From: Myxococcales bacterium
GTDB lineage: Bacteria > Myxococcota_C > UBA6777
Length of the DNA stretch: 13,056 bases
Direction: 5' to 3'
Assembly: GCA_027005175.1 (NCBI GenBank)
Contig: JALTMC010000617.1
Coordinates: 1 to 13,056, forward strand
Shown here: positions 1-6,675 of the stretch, in pieces
How the letters are laid out: each line of letters starts with the position of its first letter
Position numbering within the stretch: position 1 is the stretch's first letter
Notes under the pieces: model-generated
Told to the model about the DNA's origin: nothing
What the model saw: the letters and a program-made list of their open reading frames with translations, nothing else
Databases searched by the model: none
Program-made: the position numbers and the translations under genes

Positions 1-195
1 GCCCTGTATTTAATTAAGAAAAATAGATACTTGTTGACTCGGTCAGGCTCGGACTATCCGCAGTGGATAAAAACTCGTCATATCCGGAATAAACAGATGA
101 GACAATGGGGCTGGAGACCGTGGTTTGACTTCATCAAGGAGATGCTCGCCGAGTTTATTCGATTCGATAGAAAGGTGGTGCCTGTCACAGAGTAA
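1..195 (+). CDS. C-terminal 64 residues of an unrecognised protein (5' end outside the window)
   Basis: The reading frame is open from the first base and ends at TAA 193-195. The fragment is basic and rich in aromatic residues: Trp at residues 22, 36, 38 and 41, with many Arg and Lys. It has a motif-like segment SGSDYPQWIKTRHIRNKQMR at residues 15-34, then a helical stretch WFDFIKEMLAEFIRFDRKV. It has the look of a real protein C terminus rather than a chance frame, but I do not recognise the family and no active-site motif is visible. No clear terminator follows it. Confidence 0.5.
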   Translation, partial: ALYLIKKNRYLLTRSGSDYPQWIKTRHIRNKQMRQWGWRPWFDFIKEMLAEFIRFDRKVVPVTE

Positions 196-608
196 AAACG
201 GCTGCCTTCCAGTTCCTTAGCCTGCGAACCTATCGAATACATCCATCTGTAGGGGGAGAACGTCAATTTTTGAGTGTGACGTGTTCGTAGAGGTTTCGCT
301 TTCTTATGACCAACATTCCAACGTTTTGCTTTACTTCCTTGCTCCATCCCACTACAAATCAAGTCTGAAGGTGGAGTCTTTATCCTTTCGAGTTTCAATG
401 ATACAACTAAAATAGGAAGTCAAACCTTAACCTCACAAGGTATTTATGATCACTTTGTTGCGAAGTATGACAACAATGGAAAGCTCCTTTGGGCCACCCA
501 AGGGGGAGGCTCTAGTGAAGATTTTGGCCTAGCCAATGCTGCAGACAGTGCAGGCTCTGTGGTACGAGGACATCGGATATTCAGATCTGCTCGACGATTT
601 CTAGCAAA
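196..608. other. Stretch without an intact gene, between the partial CDS and the acyltransferase gene
   Basis: 413 bases. The only coding signal is the plus-strand relic at about 367-563, listed separately. The minus-strand frame across 78-398 has a low-complexity, family-less translation and no credible ribosome-binding site, so I do not call it. No RNA gene, strong promoter or T-tailed terminator is visible. Confidence 0.55.
367..563 (+). pseudogene. Relic of an SBBP-type beta-propeller repeat protein
   Basis: Frame 1 from about 367 translates to a stretch with the consensus features of one SBBP (seven-bladed beta-propeller) repeat. It reads GGVFILSSF, then KIGSQTLTSQG, then DHFVAKYDNNGKLLWATQ, then GGGSSEDFGLANAADSAGSV. 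Family members usually show the pattern 'TFGSTTLTS.GG.D.FVAKYD..G.LLWA...GG...D.G..IAVDSAGNVYVTG'. There is no start codon: an in-frame TGA lies upstream at 307-309, and similarity stops at about 563 where the next blade should begin. This is about one blade of a protein that normally has many, so it is a decayed fragment. SBBP proteins are usually secreted or surface proteins. Family assignment is by motif memory. Confidence 0.6.
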
Positions 609-1472
609 TCAATCGAGCCTGGAGTGTTCTTCTTCCTTTTCGATGGGTCCGAAATGCTCAAATGGATGCTCAAACCAGGCTTTGAGTGTTTTTGCCATTT
701 TTGCGGCGTGGGCACCGTCGAGAACGCGATGATCGAAGGTCGCAAACACACGCATTTGTTTGGATACTGCAAGCTCGCCATCTTTGACGGTGGGAACATC
801 TTTGACGGCCCCGATGGCGACCAACAACGGAACACGAGAGTAAGGAACAAGAGGGACATACGCTTCTTCTAGCCCCAGAGAGCCAATATTGGTAATCAGC
901 ACAGAGCCGAAGGGGTCCTGAGGAACCCCTGCCCAGCGCATATCCATATTGAGAGAGAAGCCCATAAATCCGATAAAGTTGAGTAACCATCGAACCGTAA
1001 AGAGTGGGATGCGCTTAAACAGGCTGCGACTCTTTTCCAGGTTTTCATCGTTACCCGTGCGCACCTTTTTGACACTCTTTTCAAACTCGTCGATAAACTG
1101 AAGCAGAGGCTTTTTATCGGCATGGTGAACGATCGTACCGGAGAGATCGATCTCTCCAGAGAGAGGGTCCTCCAGAGCGACCTGAAAGAAGACACTGATA
1201 TCTTCACGCATATAAAGACGCCCAAATCGTATAATCGCGTTGGCGTCAGGCATCGCTTCCAGGGTGGCGGCCATCGCTTTCCCCATCATATGAGACAAAG
1301 TCAGACGCCGCCCCGTCACCTCCCGGTACGTATCCAGGTAGCGGAGGGCTTCATCCATCTCCAGCGTCAGACTGCCATAAACACTTGGATCTCCCACTGT
1401 TTTCCACGAACCAAGAGCGATACGTCGGAACGTGGATAGATTCTTCTTCCGCTGAAGCTTCAGATTTGGCAT
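609..1472 (-). CDS. Stand-alone 2-oxoacid dehydrogenase-type acyltransferase (E2 catalytic domain, CAT fold)
   Basis: 287 residues. The protein matches the catalytic domain of dihydrolipoamide acyltransferases. It has SVLITNIGSLGLEEAYVPLVP at about 190-210, VPLLVAIGAV at 214-223, and the active-site motif DHRVLDG at 247-253, containing the catalytic His and Asp. There is no lipoyl domain and no E1/E3-binding domain, so it is not an ordinary pyruvate dehydrogenase E2. Orphan proteins of this type exist and their acyl acceptor is generally unknown. The start chosen is ATG 1472-1470 because AGGAG lies just upstream. The frame stays open for 47 more codons, but that extension is not E2-like. It is transcribed divergently from the sigma gene. 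The C terminus is Glu-rich. No E1 or E3 genes are in the window. Confidence 0.85.
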   Translation of the reverse strand: MPNLKLQRKKNLSTFRRIALGSWKTVGDPSVYGSLTLEMDEALRYLDTYREVTGRRLTLSHMMGKAMAATLEAMPDANAIIRFGRLYMREDISVFFQVALEDPLSGEIDLSGTIVHHADKKPLLQFIDEFEKSVKKVRTGNDENLEKSRSLFKRIPLFTVRWLLNFIGFMGFSLNMDMRWAGVPQDPFGSVLITNIGSLGLEEAYVPLVPYSRVPLLVAIGAVKDVPTVKDGELAVSKQMRVFATFDHRVLDGAHAAKMAKTLKAWFEHPFEHFGPIEKEEEHSRLD

Positions 1473-1643
1473 TTCGATTCTCCTGGTCACAGGTTGAGGA
1501 GGGAAAATGATACCTCCTGATCTTTTTTTCGGCAAGAAGTAACACTTTGGGTAGGCAAATGGAATAGAATAGTAAGGCAGGGATATGGCTTCCACAGAGA
1601 AGACATACCCCACAATGTAAGTTACGCTTAAGAGTGTGGTTTG

Positions 1644-2273
1644 ATGGAATTAATGCAGGTTGAAGAGAGTGCCATTCAAACGGAGTTGGAAAAGCAAAGC
1701 CTGATATCTCACTTTGTTCATGAGAATATCGATAAACTCTTTCGCTCTCTTTGCGTCTATGTGAGCAAAGCCAATCTCGCAACGGGAGCCCAGGTTCCAT
1801 CCGAAGCTTCTGAGCTGATGAATGAAGTCGTCGCCCGTGCCTTACGTAGCGCGAGTCGCTTTGACCCCGAGCGGCAGATAATGGGCTGGCTGCTCGGTAT
1901 CGCGACCAACATCATCCTCCAAGAAAAACATCGTCGCGCACTCAAGCGTAAGCGCGAACCCTTTCTTCAGGATCTCGTCCATAGCCAGAGCCCGGTTCCT
2001 ATCGATGAGCTACTTGCCCAGCTACACCATGAGCCCGTGGCAAGTATCGAAGAATTGTTTTCCTCCCAGGAGGAATACAAACGAATGCTTGGATTTGTGT
2101 CAAAGGAAGAACAGAAGCTTCTTCATCTGGCAGTGATTCAGCAATACACAGCCAAAGAAATTGCGGAACAGCTCAACTGCTCTGCCGGTGCAGCACGTGT
2201 CCGATTATTTCGTACAATAAAGCGATTGCGTGATGCTTTAGGGAAGAGAAAAGACGATGAAATCTCCTCGTAA
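1644..2273 (+). CDS. ECF-type RNA polymerase sigma factor
   Basis: 209 residues. Region 2 is recognisable at about 57-100: a Glu/Leu-rich helix leads into SRFDPERQIMGWLLGIATNI, which matches the 'aLdRFDp.rpf.aWLlgIArNl' pattern of ECF factors, with a basic KHRRALKRKRE segment after it. Region 4 is at about 152-198, with the helix-turn-helix KEIAEQLNCSAGAARVRLFR that binds the -35 element. A linker of about 50 residues separates them. ATG 1644 is chosen; a TTG at 1641 and an ATG at 1653 are alternatives, and the ribosome-binding site is weak. Its stop lies inside the next gene, which carries a probable anti-sigma segment, so the two are likely a regulatory pair. The target promoters cannot be read from this window. 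Confidence 0.85.
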   Translation: MELMQVEESAIQTELEKQSLISHFVHENIDKLFRSLCVYVSKANLATGAQVPSEASELMNEVVARALRSASRFDPERQIMGWLLGIATNIILQEKHRRALKRKREPFLQDLVHSQSPVPIDELLAQLHHEPVASIEELFSSQEEYKRMLGFVSKEEQKLLHLAVIQQYTAKEIAEQLNCSAGAARVRLFRTIKRLRDALGKRKDDEISS

Positions 2274-4377
2274 ATTTAAAAACTACGAACAGTTGCTCTA
2301 TCGCTATATCGAAGCATTAGAGCAGGGTCAGTTTGAAGAGATTGCCGTTTTTCTCGAATACGCTGAACAAGACCCAACCTTGGAAGCCATGATCCTCGAA
2401 GTCAATGAAGCCTTCTATGAAGAATCACAACCCAACCTCACGATGGTGTTGGAACCAACCGAAGAGCAAGAACCAACCCTTGACCTTCCCCAAAAGGCTT
2501 TGACACCCAGCACTCCAACTCCACCATCTTCTGTGTGGAGGTCCAGTCTGATGGGTGGCCTTGTCGGATTGATTGTCTTTGGTTTGTGTTTGGCCTTTTT
2601 CCCTCCGTTGTGGAGATCTCCTGCACCTCACACAGTACCGAGTACAAGCACACATCCTCACACAGTACCGAGTACAAGCACACATCCTCACACAGTACCG
2701 AGTACAAGCACACATCCTCACACAGTACCGAGTACAAGCACACATCTGGCTCTTTCCCAAACAACGATGAAGAAGTCTCTCCTTGTTCCATCACCAGGCT
2801 CGATCAAGTTGGTTGAAAGACCTCAATGGGTCAGAGAGAGCTGGGTCGAAGCCATTCACCAAAACCCCAAGCTGATTCGAAAGATCCTCCAGCCCGGACC
2901 GGCTCGACAAGATATCCTTGCCCTCTACCAAAACCAAAAACTCACCTTGGCCATTGCCAGGCGCGTTAAGATCGAACAACTCACCCCCTTTCATCGCGTC
3001 ATTCGAGCCCGTCTATTTTTACGAATGGCTCGGTTCCACCGCAATAATTACAAACTTGCATTGACCTTTAATCACGCAGTTCTTCAGCGCAGACTGAAGC
3101 GTTCCAAGCAACTTCATTTGGGTCGATTGTTCCTATTCTATTGGGGCCGATTGCTCTGCCTGCAAGGCAAGAAAAAAGAAGCCATCCTTCCACTGCAAAG
3201 AGCATTAAAGCAACTACCTTCCGCACGTCGCGATCGCGCCAGAGCATGGCTAACCGTCTGTAGACCTGGATTAAATCCAAGCAGAGCCTCCCGAGCACTG
3301 GCTCGTCTGAAGTTTCCCAACGATCCCGATGGATGGGCTGAATGGATATTGATTCACTATATGTTTAAGCTCAAGACAAAGGTAAAACCCAGGCTGCTTA
3401 CCCCTCGGTCCCGGTTATACGCTCAGATCTGGAAAAAACAAGCGGTGCGATGGCCCGCAACTCTTCTGAGTCAAGCTGTGGATCAAGAGAGCATCTCTGA
3501 AAAGCAGGTCCGCACGATACAGCAGTATTTCGACCCGGCCCTGTTTGTTGTGATGGCAGATTATCATGCGAGAGAAGCCCTGCGCTACCTACAAAATGAA
3601 CCCAGATCCAAGAGCTACGCGCTCTTCTATCAAGCCCAGGCCCACTCTCTGTTGGGGCACAACAACCATGCACGCAAACTATGGGAACAATTCTTGCGGA
3701 ATCCTCCCAAGCAAATCAGCTGGGCCTACCTTCTGTTCTCTCATCGCCTCTCCCCGCGATTTTTGCGGGACGAAGCTCGCTACTACAAGGCGATATTAAC
3801 AGCACCTCACGACCTCAAAGCAGCCAAACACTCTCTGCGAAAACTTGCAAATGAAAGCATCTTTGGACAAACCCTGGCGGGCCTGGGCTTGCTCCAACTC
3901 AATGTGGATCGCAAGCGCAGTTATCATTGGCTTCGTCATGGAGTACAGATGGCCAAAGAAGTCGAGCAACGCCTTCATGAAGATTATCTTGTGTCGTCAC
4001 AAAGAGAACCAAACCCCCAACGCAAAGAAGGTGCTAGCATCATCGTTCAGCTACGCTTGGCCCGCTACCTGGTTCGCTCCATTTATCTCTGGGGGGGCAT
4101 GGGCGCGATATTAATGCACGATAGCGACCGAGCCACCTGGTGGATGGAGCGTCTGCACTGCAAAAATGAACCTTATAAGATCACCGACATCAACGAGCCT
4201 CTCCAGTTTGCCTGGGCTGCAAGAGCATACACACACGCAGGCAAACTCGGAGTAGCGACACTCTTTTTCGCAAAGAACCGCAAGGCTTACCCCTCCCTCA
4301 CACAGCTTTGGACCCTGTTGCGTATCTGGCGAATATTCAGAGGAATGAACGGCGTACCCCGCGTCAAAATGGGGTAA
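2257..4377 (+). CDS. Single-pass membrane TPR-like protein, probable anti-sigma partner of the upstream ECF factor
   Basis: 706 residues; its ATG lies 17 bases inside the end of the sigma gene, which implies translational coupling. Residues 1-60 form an acidic helical segment (EQLLYRYIEALEQGQFEEIA...), resembling the cytosolic N termini of anti-sigma proteins that accompany ECF factors, though no zinc-finger HxxxCxxC motif is present. A Pro/Thr/Glu linker leads to one membrane helix at about 98-117 (SLMGGLVGLIVFGLCLAFF). Four perfect 10-residue repeats PHTVPSTSTH follow at 124-163. The rest (about 180-690) is a basic helical domain with degenerate TPR-like pairs, for example around 290-345 and 455-480. 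Topology suggests a cytosolic N terminus and a periplasmic repeat domain. The anti-sigma role is inferred from context; the repeat class is not exact. Confidence 0.7.
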   Translation: MKSPRKFKNYEQLLYRYIEALEQGQFEEIAVFLEYAEQDPTLEAMILEVNEAFYEESQPNLTMVLEPTEEQEPTLDLPQKALTPSTPTPPSSVWRSSLMGGLVGLIVFGLCLAFFPPLWRSPAPHTVPSTSTHPHTVPSTSTHPHTVPSTSTHPHTVPSTSTHLALSQTTMKKSLLVPSPGSIKLVERPQWVRESWVEAIHQNPKLIRKILQPGPARQDILALYQNQKLTLAIARRVKIEQLTPFHRVIRARLFLRMARFHRNNYKLALTFNHAVLQRRLKRSKQLHLGRLFLFYWGRLLCLQGKKKEAILPLQRALKQLPSARRDRARAWLTVCRPGLNPSRASRALARLKFPNDPDGWAEWILIHYMFKLKTKVKPRLLTPRSRLYAQIWKKQAVRWPATLLSQAVDQESISEKQVRTIQQYFDPALFVVMADYHAREALRYLQNEPRSKSYALFYQAQAHSLLGHNNHARKLWEQFLRNPPKQISWAYLLFSHRLSPRFLRDEARYYKAILTAPHDLKAAKHSLRKLANESIFGQTLAGLGLLQLNVDRKRSYHWLRHGVQMAKEVEQRLHEDYLVSSQREPNPQRKEGASIIVQLRLARYLVRSIYLWGGMGAILMHDSDRATWWMERLHCKNEPYKITDINEPLQFAWAARAYTHAGKLGVATLFFAKNRKAYPSLTQLWTLLRIWRIFRGMNGVPRVKMG
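2626..2745 (+). repeat. 4 x 30-base perfect tandem repeat inside the membrane TPR gene
   Basis: Four exact copies start at 2626, 2656, 2686 and 2716. Each encodes PHTVPSTSTH in the gene frame. The array sits immediately after the membrane helix and would form a Pro/Ser/Thr-rich spacer on the far side of the membrane. Complete nucleotide identity between copies points to recent expansion. A length change would always keep the frame. Confidence 0.95.
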
Positions 4378-4576
4378 ACGGCCCCTGGTTTGCGTACATT
4401 TCGAACCACAAACCAGCAGGTTATCGCCCCCCTCTCCACCAAGGAGAGGGCTTCATCTGAATATTCGTTACATCCAGAGTGAAGAAATCACAGTGTCCTG
4501 ATAGAGCACGCAGACCTCAACAACATCAGCCTCTTTCTTACAAGGGGGTGGTACGTCAACCGGAAAGGAAAAGCTT
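4378..4576 (+). promoter_or_regulatory. Intergenic region with two hairpins between the TPR gene and the solute-binding protein gene
   Basis: Just after the TPR stop are two inverted repeats. The first is CTGGTTTG 4385-4392 with CAAACCAG 4409-4416. The second is CCCTCTCC 4430-4437 with GGAGAGGG 4443-4450, loop ACCAA. Neither has a T-run, so they may be a weak terminator or an mRNA-stabilising structure. A good Shine-Dalgarno (AAAGGA, about 4563-4568) precedes ATG 4577. I cannot assign a promoter with confidence. Confidence 0.45.
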
Positions 4577-6256
4577 ATGAAGAAGATCCGTATATTGCGA
4601 TGGATGAGTGTATTCGGTGTTTTGTGGAGTGCTATAGCTATGGCAGCACCACGCAAACACATAAAAACAGCACCACGCAAACACACGAAAATAGCACCGC
4701 ACAAACACACGAAAACAGCACCACGCAAACACATGAAAATAGCACCACGCAAACACATGAAAATAGCACCGCACAAACACATACAAACAGCACCGCTCAA
4801 ATATACGGAGGATCGACTGCCAGTATCGTTAAACCCAATCTATGCAGACAATATGTACTCTGTGCGAATCACAGAGTTGGTATTTGATCGATTGATTGGA
4901 TGGGATGATGAATTACGACCAGCTCCATCGTTGGCGACATCGTGGGAAAAAGCAGCCAACGGATCATCGATCACGCTCAAGCTCAGGAGCGGCGTAACCT
5001 GGCACGACGGCAAGCCATTCACGGCAAGAGATGTGGCTTTTACAATGAAAGCGATGACAAGCCGTCGCACACAAATTCGCGATCGTTATCTGGCGAAGAT
5101 CATCCGTAATGTTAAGATCCTCGCTCCTCTGCGAATCCGGATTAACTTCAAGAAGCGGGTAAAGAATCCCCTGCGTTGGCTACAGTTTCCTATCATCCCA
5201 AAGCATCGGTTCAAGCGGCTTCCCAGACGCAGCGACTACTTCAGCCAAAAACCATATGGCACAGGCCCCTTTCGCTTTCATATCTGGATTGGGAAAAAAA
5301 TAATACTCCGACGAAACAAGAGATACTGGCGAGCCCAGCAAGGCAAGTTGAGCGGTGTGACTCTTCTGGTGATTCCTGACAAGCAGCTCCAGATGGAGGT
5401 GCTGCGATTTGGGGGAATAGACTCGATCGTTCGCGCGCGTCCCAAAGATCTCCCCTTGTTTGAAAAACAACGAAACATCCGACTCTATCCCTACTCAACA
5501 AATGACTGGTGGTATCTGGGATTAAATCACAAAAAAGGAAGCATCTTTCGTGACAAGAGAATTCGGGAAGCGTTTCTGTATTCACTGGATCGAGATAGCT
5601 TACTCACGGCATATATGGGAGATGGGCAAGTTATCAGTGGACCCTTTTCACCGAACGATCCGCTGTATAACTTCAGCGTTCCCGTTCGCACACAAAACTT
5701 AAAAAAAGCAAGGATGCTTTTTCAAAGAGCGGGATGGAAGTTACAGGGCAAGTACCTCTACAAGAAGAAAAAGAAGCTCGTGGTTCGACTGCTAATCCCT
5801 CGTAGCAAAAGCTCATACCGAGCACTGGTGCTCGCACTTCAGAGTCAGCTTCGCAGGGTGGGCATAACATTGAGGCCGGTGTGGCTTTCAGACACAGCCT
5901 GGAACCACCTTGTCTTCACAAAAAAGAGGTTTGATATGACACTTCACATCTGGAACTTCGACAGCCTTGCCAACATTACTCCTTTGTTTCATTCAAAAGG
6001 AAGTTGCAATTACATCCAATACAGAAACCAACGCATCGACCAGCTTCTTACCCTCGCTCAACAAACCACAGATCCTTTGGTGTACAAAGCCATCTTTGGA
6101 AAGATACACAAGCTCCTTCACGAAGAACTCCCTTATCTCTTTCTCTGGTCACTCACAAACTACACAGCCATGTCTTCCCGAGTATCTCGGGTAAAGATAC
6201 ATCCTTTCAATTACTTTCACTATGCACCCCGATGGAAAAAAGAAAGAGAAAAGTAA
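4577..6256 (+). CDS. Periplasmic ABC-type solute-binding protein, family 5 (peptide/nickel type), with a basic repeat N terminus
   Basis: 559 residues. An N-terminal signal peptide (MKKIRILRWM basic start, hydrophobic core, AMA cleavage motif at 21-23) is followed directly by seven 8-residue repeats of type APRKHTKI (24-79). The family 5 core begins at about 80. It has SLNPIYADNMYSVRITELVFDRL near 84-106, the hallmark GVTWHDGKPFTARDVAFTMK at 139-158, PYGTGPFRFH and DKRIREAFLYSLDRDSL. The length fits the family once the repeat is removed. Such proteins bind oligopeptides or metal chelates and deliver them to an inner-membrane ABC permease. No permease or ATPase gene is adjacent, so it is an orphan or a sensor component. 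There is no lipobox cysteine. The whole protein is unusually rich in Lys and Arg. The ribosome-binding site AAAGGA supports this start. Confidence 0.88.
   Translation: MKKIRILRWMSVFGVLWSAIAMAAPRKHIKTAPRKHTKIAPHKHTKTAPRKHMKIAPRKHMKIAPHKHIQTAPLKYTEDRLPVSLNPIYADNMYSVRITELVFDRLIGWDDELRPAPSLATSWEKAANGSSITLKLRSGVTWHDGKPFTARDVAFTMKAMTSRRTQIRDRYLAKIIRNVKILAPLRIRINFKKRVKNPLRWLQFPIIPKHRFKRLPRRSDYFSQKPYGTGPFRFHIWIGKKIILRRNKRYWRAQQGKLSGVTLLVIPDKQLQMEVLRFGGIDSIVRARPKDLPLFEKQRNIRLYPYSTNDWWYLGLNHKKGSIFRDKRIREAFLYSLDRDSLLTAYMGDGQVISGPFSPNDPLYNFSVPVRTQNLKKARMLFQRAGWKLQGKYLYKKKKKLVVRLLIPRSKSSYRALVLALQSQLRRVGITLRPVWLSDTAWNHLVFTKKRFDMTLHIWNFDSLANITPLFHSKGSCNYIQYRNQRIDQLLTLAQQTTDPLVYKAIFGKIHKLLHEELPYLFLWSLTNYTAMSSRVSRVKIHPFNYFHYAPRWKKEREK
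4646..4813 (+). repeat. 7 x 24-base tandem repeat coding a His/Lys/Arg-rich segment
   Basis: Seven in-frame units encode APRKHIKT, APRKHTKI, APHKHTKT, APRKHMKI, APRKHMKI, APHKHIQT and a degenerate APLKYTED. The units differ by a few point changes and are nearly identical in DNA. The array begins exactly at the predicted signal-peptidase cleavage point, so it would be the exposed N terminus of the mature periplasmic protein. Its regularly spaced His residues could bind metal, and its positive charge could bind cell wall or anionic polymers. Both roles are inference. Confidence 0.93.
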
Positions 6257-6675
6257 TCATCGTTCGCTAGCCCGAATGATTCACGTTGTTCGTCGCGTCG
6301 GTAAAGCCCAACGTCTTTCGTTGTCAATCGAAGGAAGTAAGAAACGTTTGCCAAAGCCATGCTCTCCAACCAAGAGATCCATACAAGGCTTATGCGAGTA
6401 GTTCTTGTCATTCTGCCTGTGCTGATGAACAACAGGGAAGGAAGCAGGCAAACTCATCCCAAAAAAGACAGCAGAGGATTGACATTCACAGCAGTGATAT
6501 CACGATGCTATCATTGGGTATGGAGGGCCACGTGGGAACCATTCCGAAAGGACGAAAACTTGTAGGAAAGGGCAGTTGTGCTTTTCGTGAAAGCGAGAAT
6601 ACCGTCGGAAGGAGCAGTTGTGCTTTTCGTGAAAGCGAGAATACCGTCGGATCTCGCCCTTAAAGCTGTCAATGC
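6257..6675. other. Gene-free stretch between two convergent genes
   Basis: 419 bases separate the solute-binding protein stop and the diiron protein stop. Frames here are open (for example plus-strand 6286-6663 and 6359-6565), but the translations have no recognisable domain or convincing start. The main structure is a 2 x 42-base tandem repeat at 6565-6651. A weak imperfect hairpin (AATCA...TTCG / CGAA...TGATT) lies at about 6256-6281 just after the solute-binding protein stop. No T-tailed terminator is obvious on either strand. Confidence 0.5.
6565..6651. repeat. 2 x 42-base direct tandem repeat
   Basis: The 38-base cores at 6572-6609 and 6614-6651 are identical, and the period is 42 with near-matching flanks. 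Each copy contains a small hairpin, GCTTT-TCGTG-AAAGC. The period is a multiple of three, so every frame through it stays open as a 14-residue repeat. I do not take that as evidence of coding. Confidence 0.85.

Noticed and set aside
78-398. Minus-strand open frame of 106 codons
   Set aside because: No ribosome-binding site or family-like pattern, and it overlaps a plus-strand fragment and the SBBP relic that have better coding character.
1473-1613. N-terminal extension of the acyltransferase by 47 codons
   Set aside because: The sequence is not E2-like, and a clear AGGAG site sits just before the internal ATG at 1472.
4385-4450. Rho-independent terminator of the TPR gene
   Set aside because: Two stems are present but neither is followed by a T-run, so I list them only as hairpins.
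4577-6256. Part of a complete peptide or nickel ABC transporter operon
   Set aside because: Neighbours are a TPR protein upstream and a convergent unrelated operon downstream; no permease or ATPase genes are in the window.
6286-6663. Small plus-strand gene ending in a 14-residue repeat
   Set aside because: Non-ATG start, no ribosome-binding site, no recognisable domain, and the length depends on the 42-base duplication.
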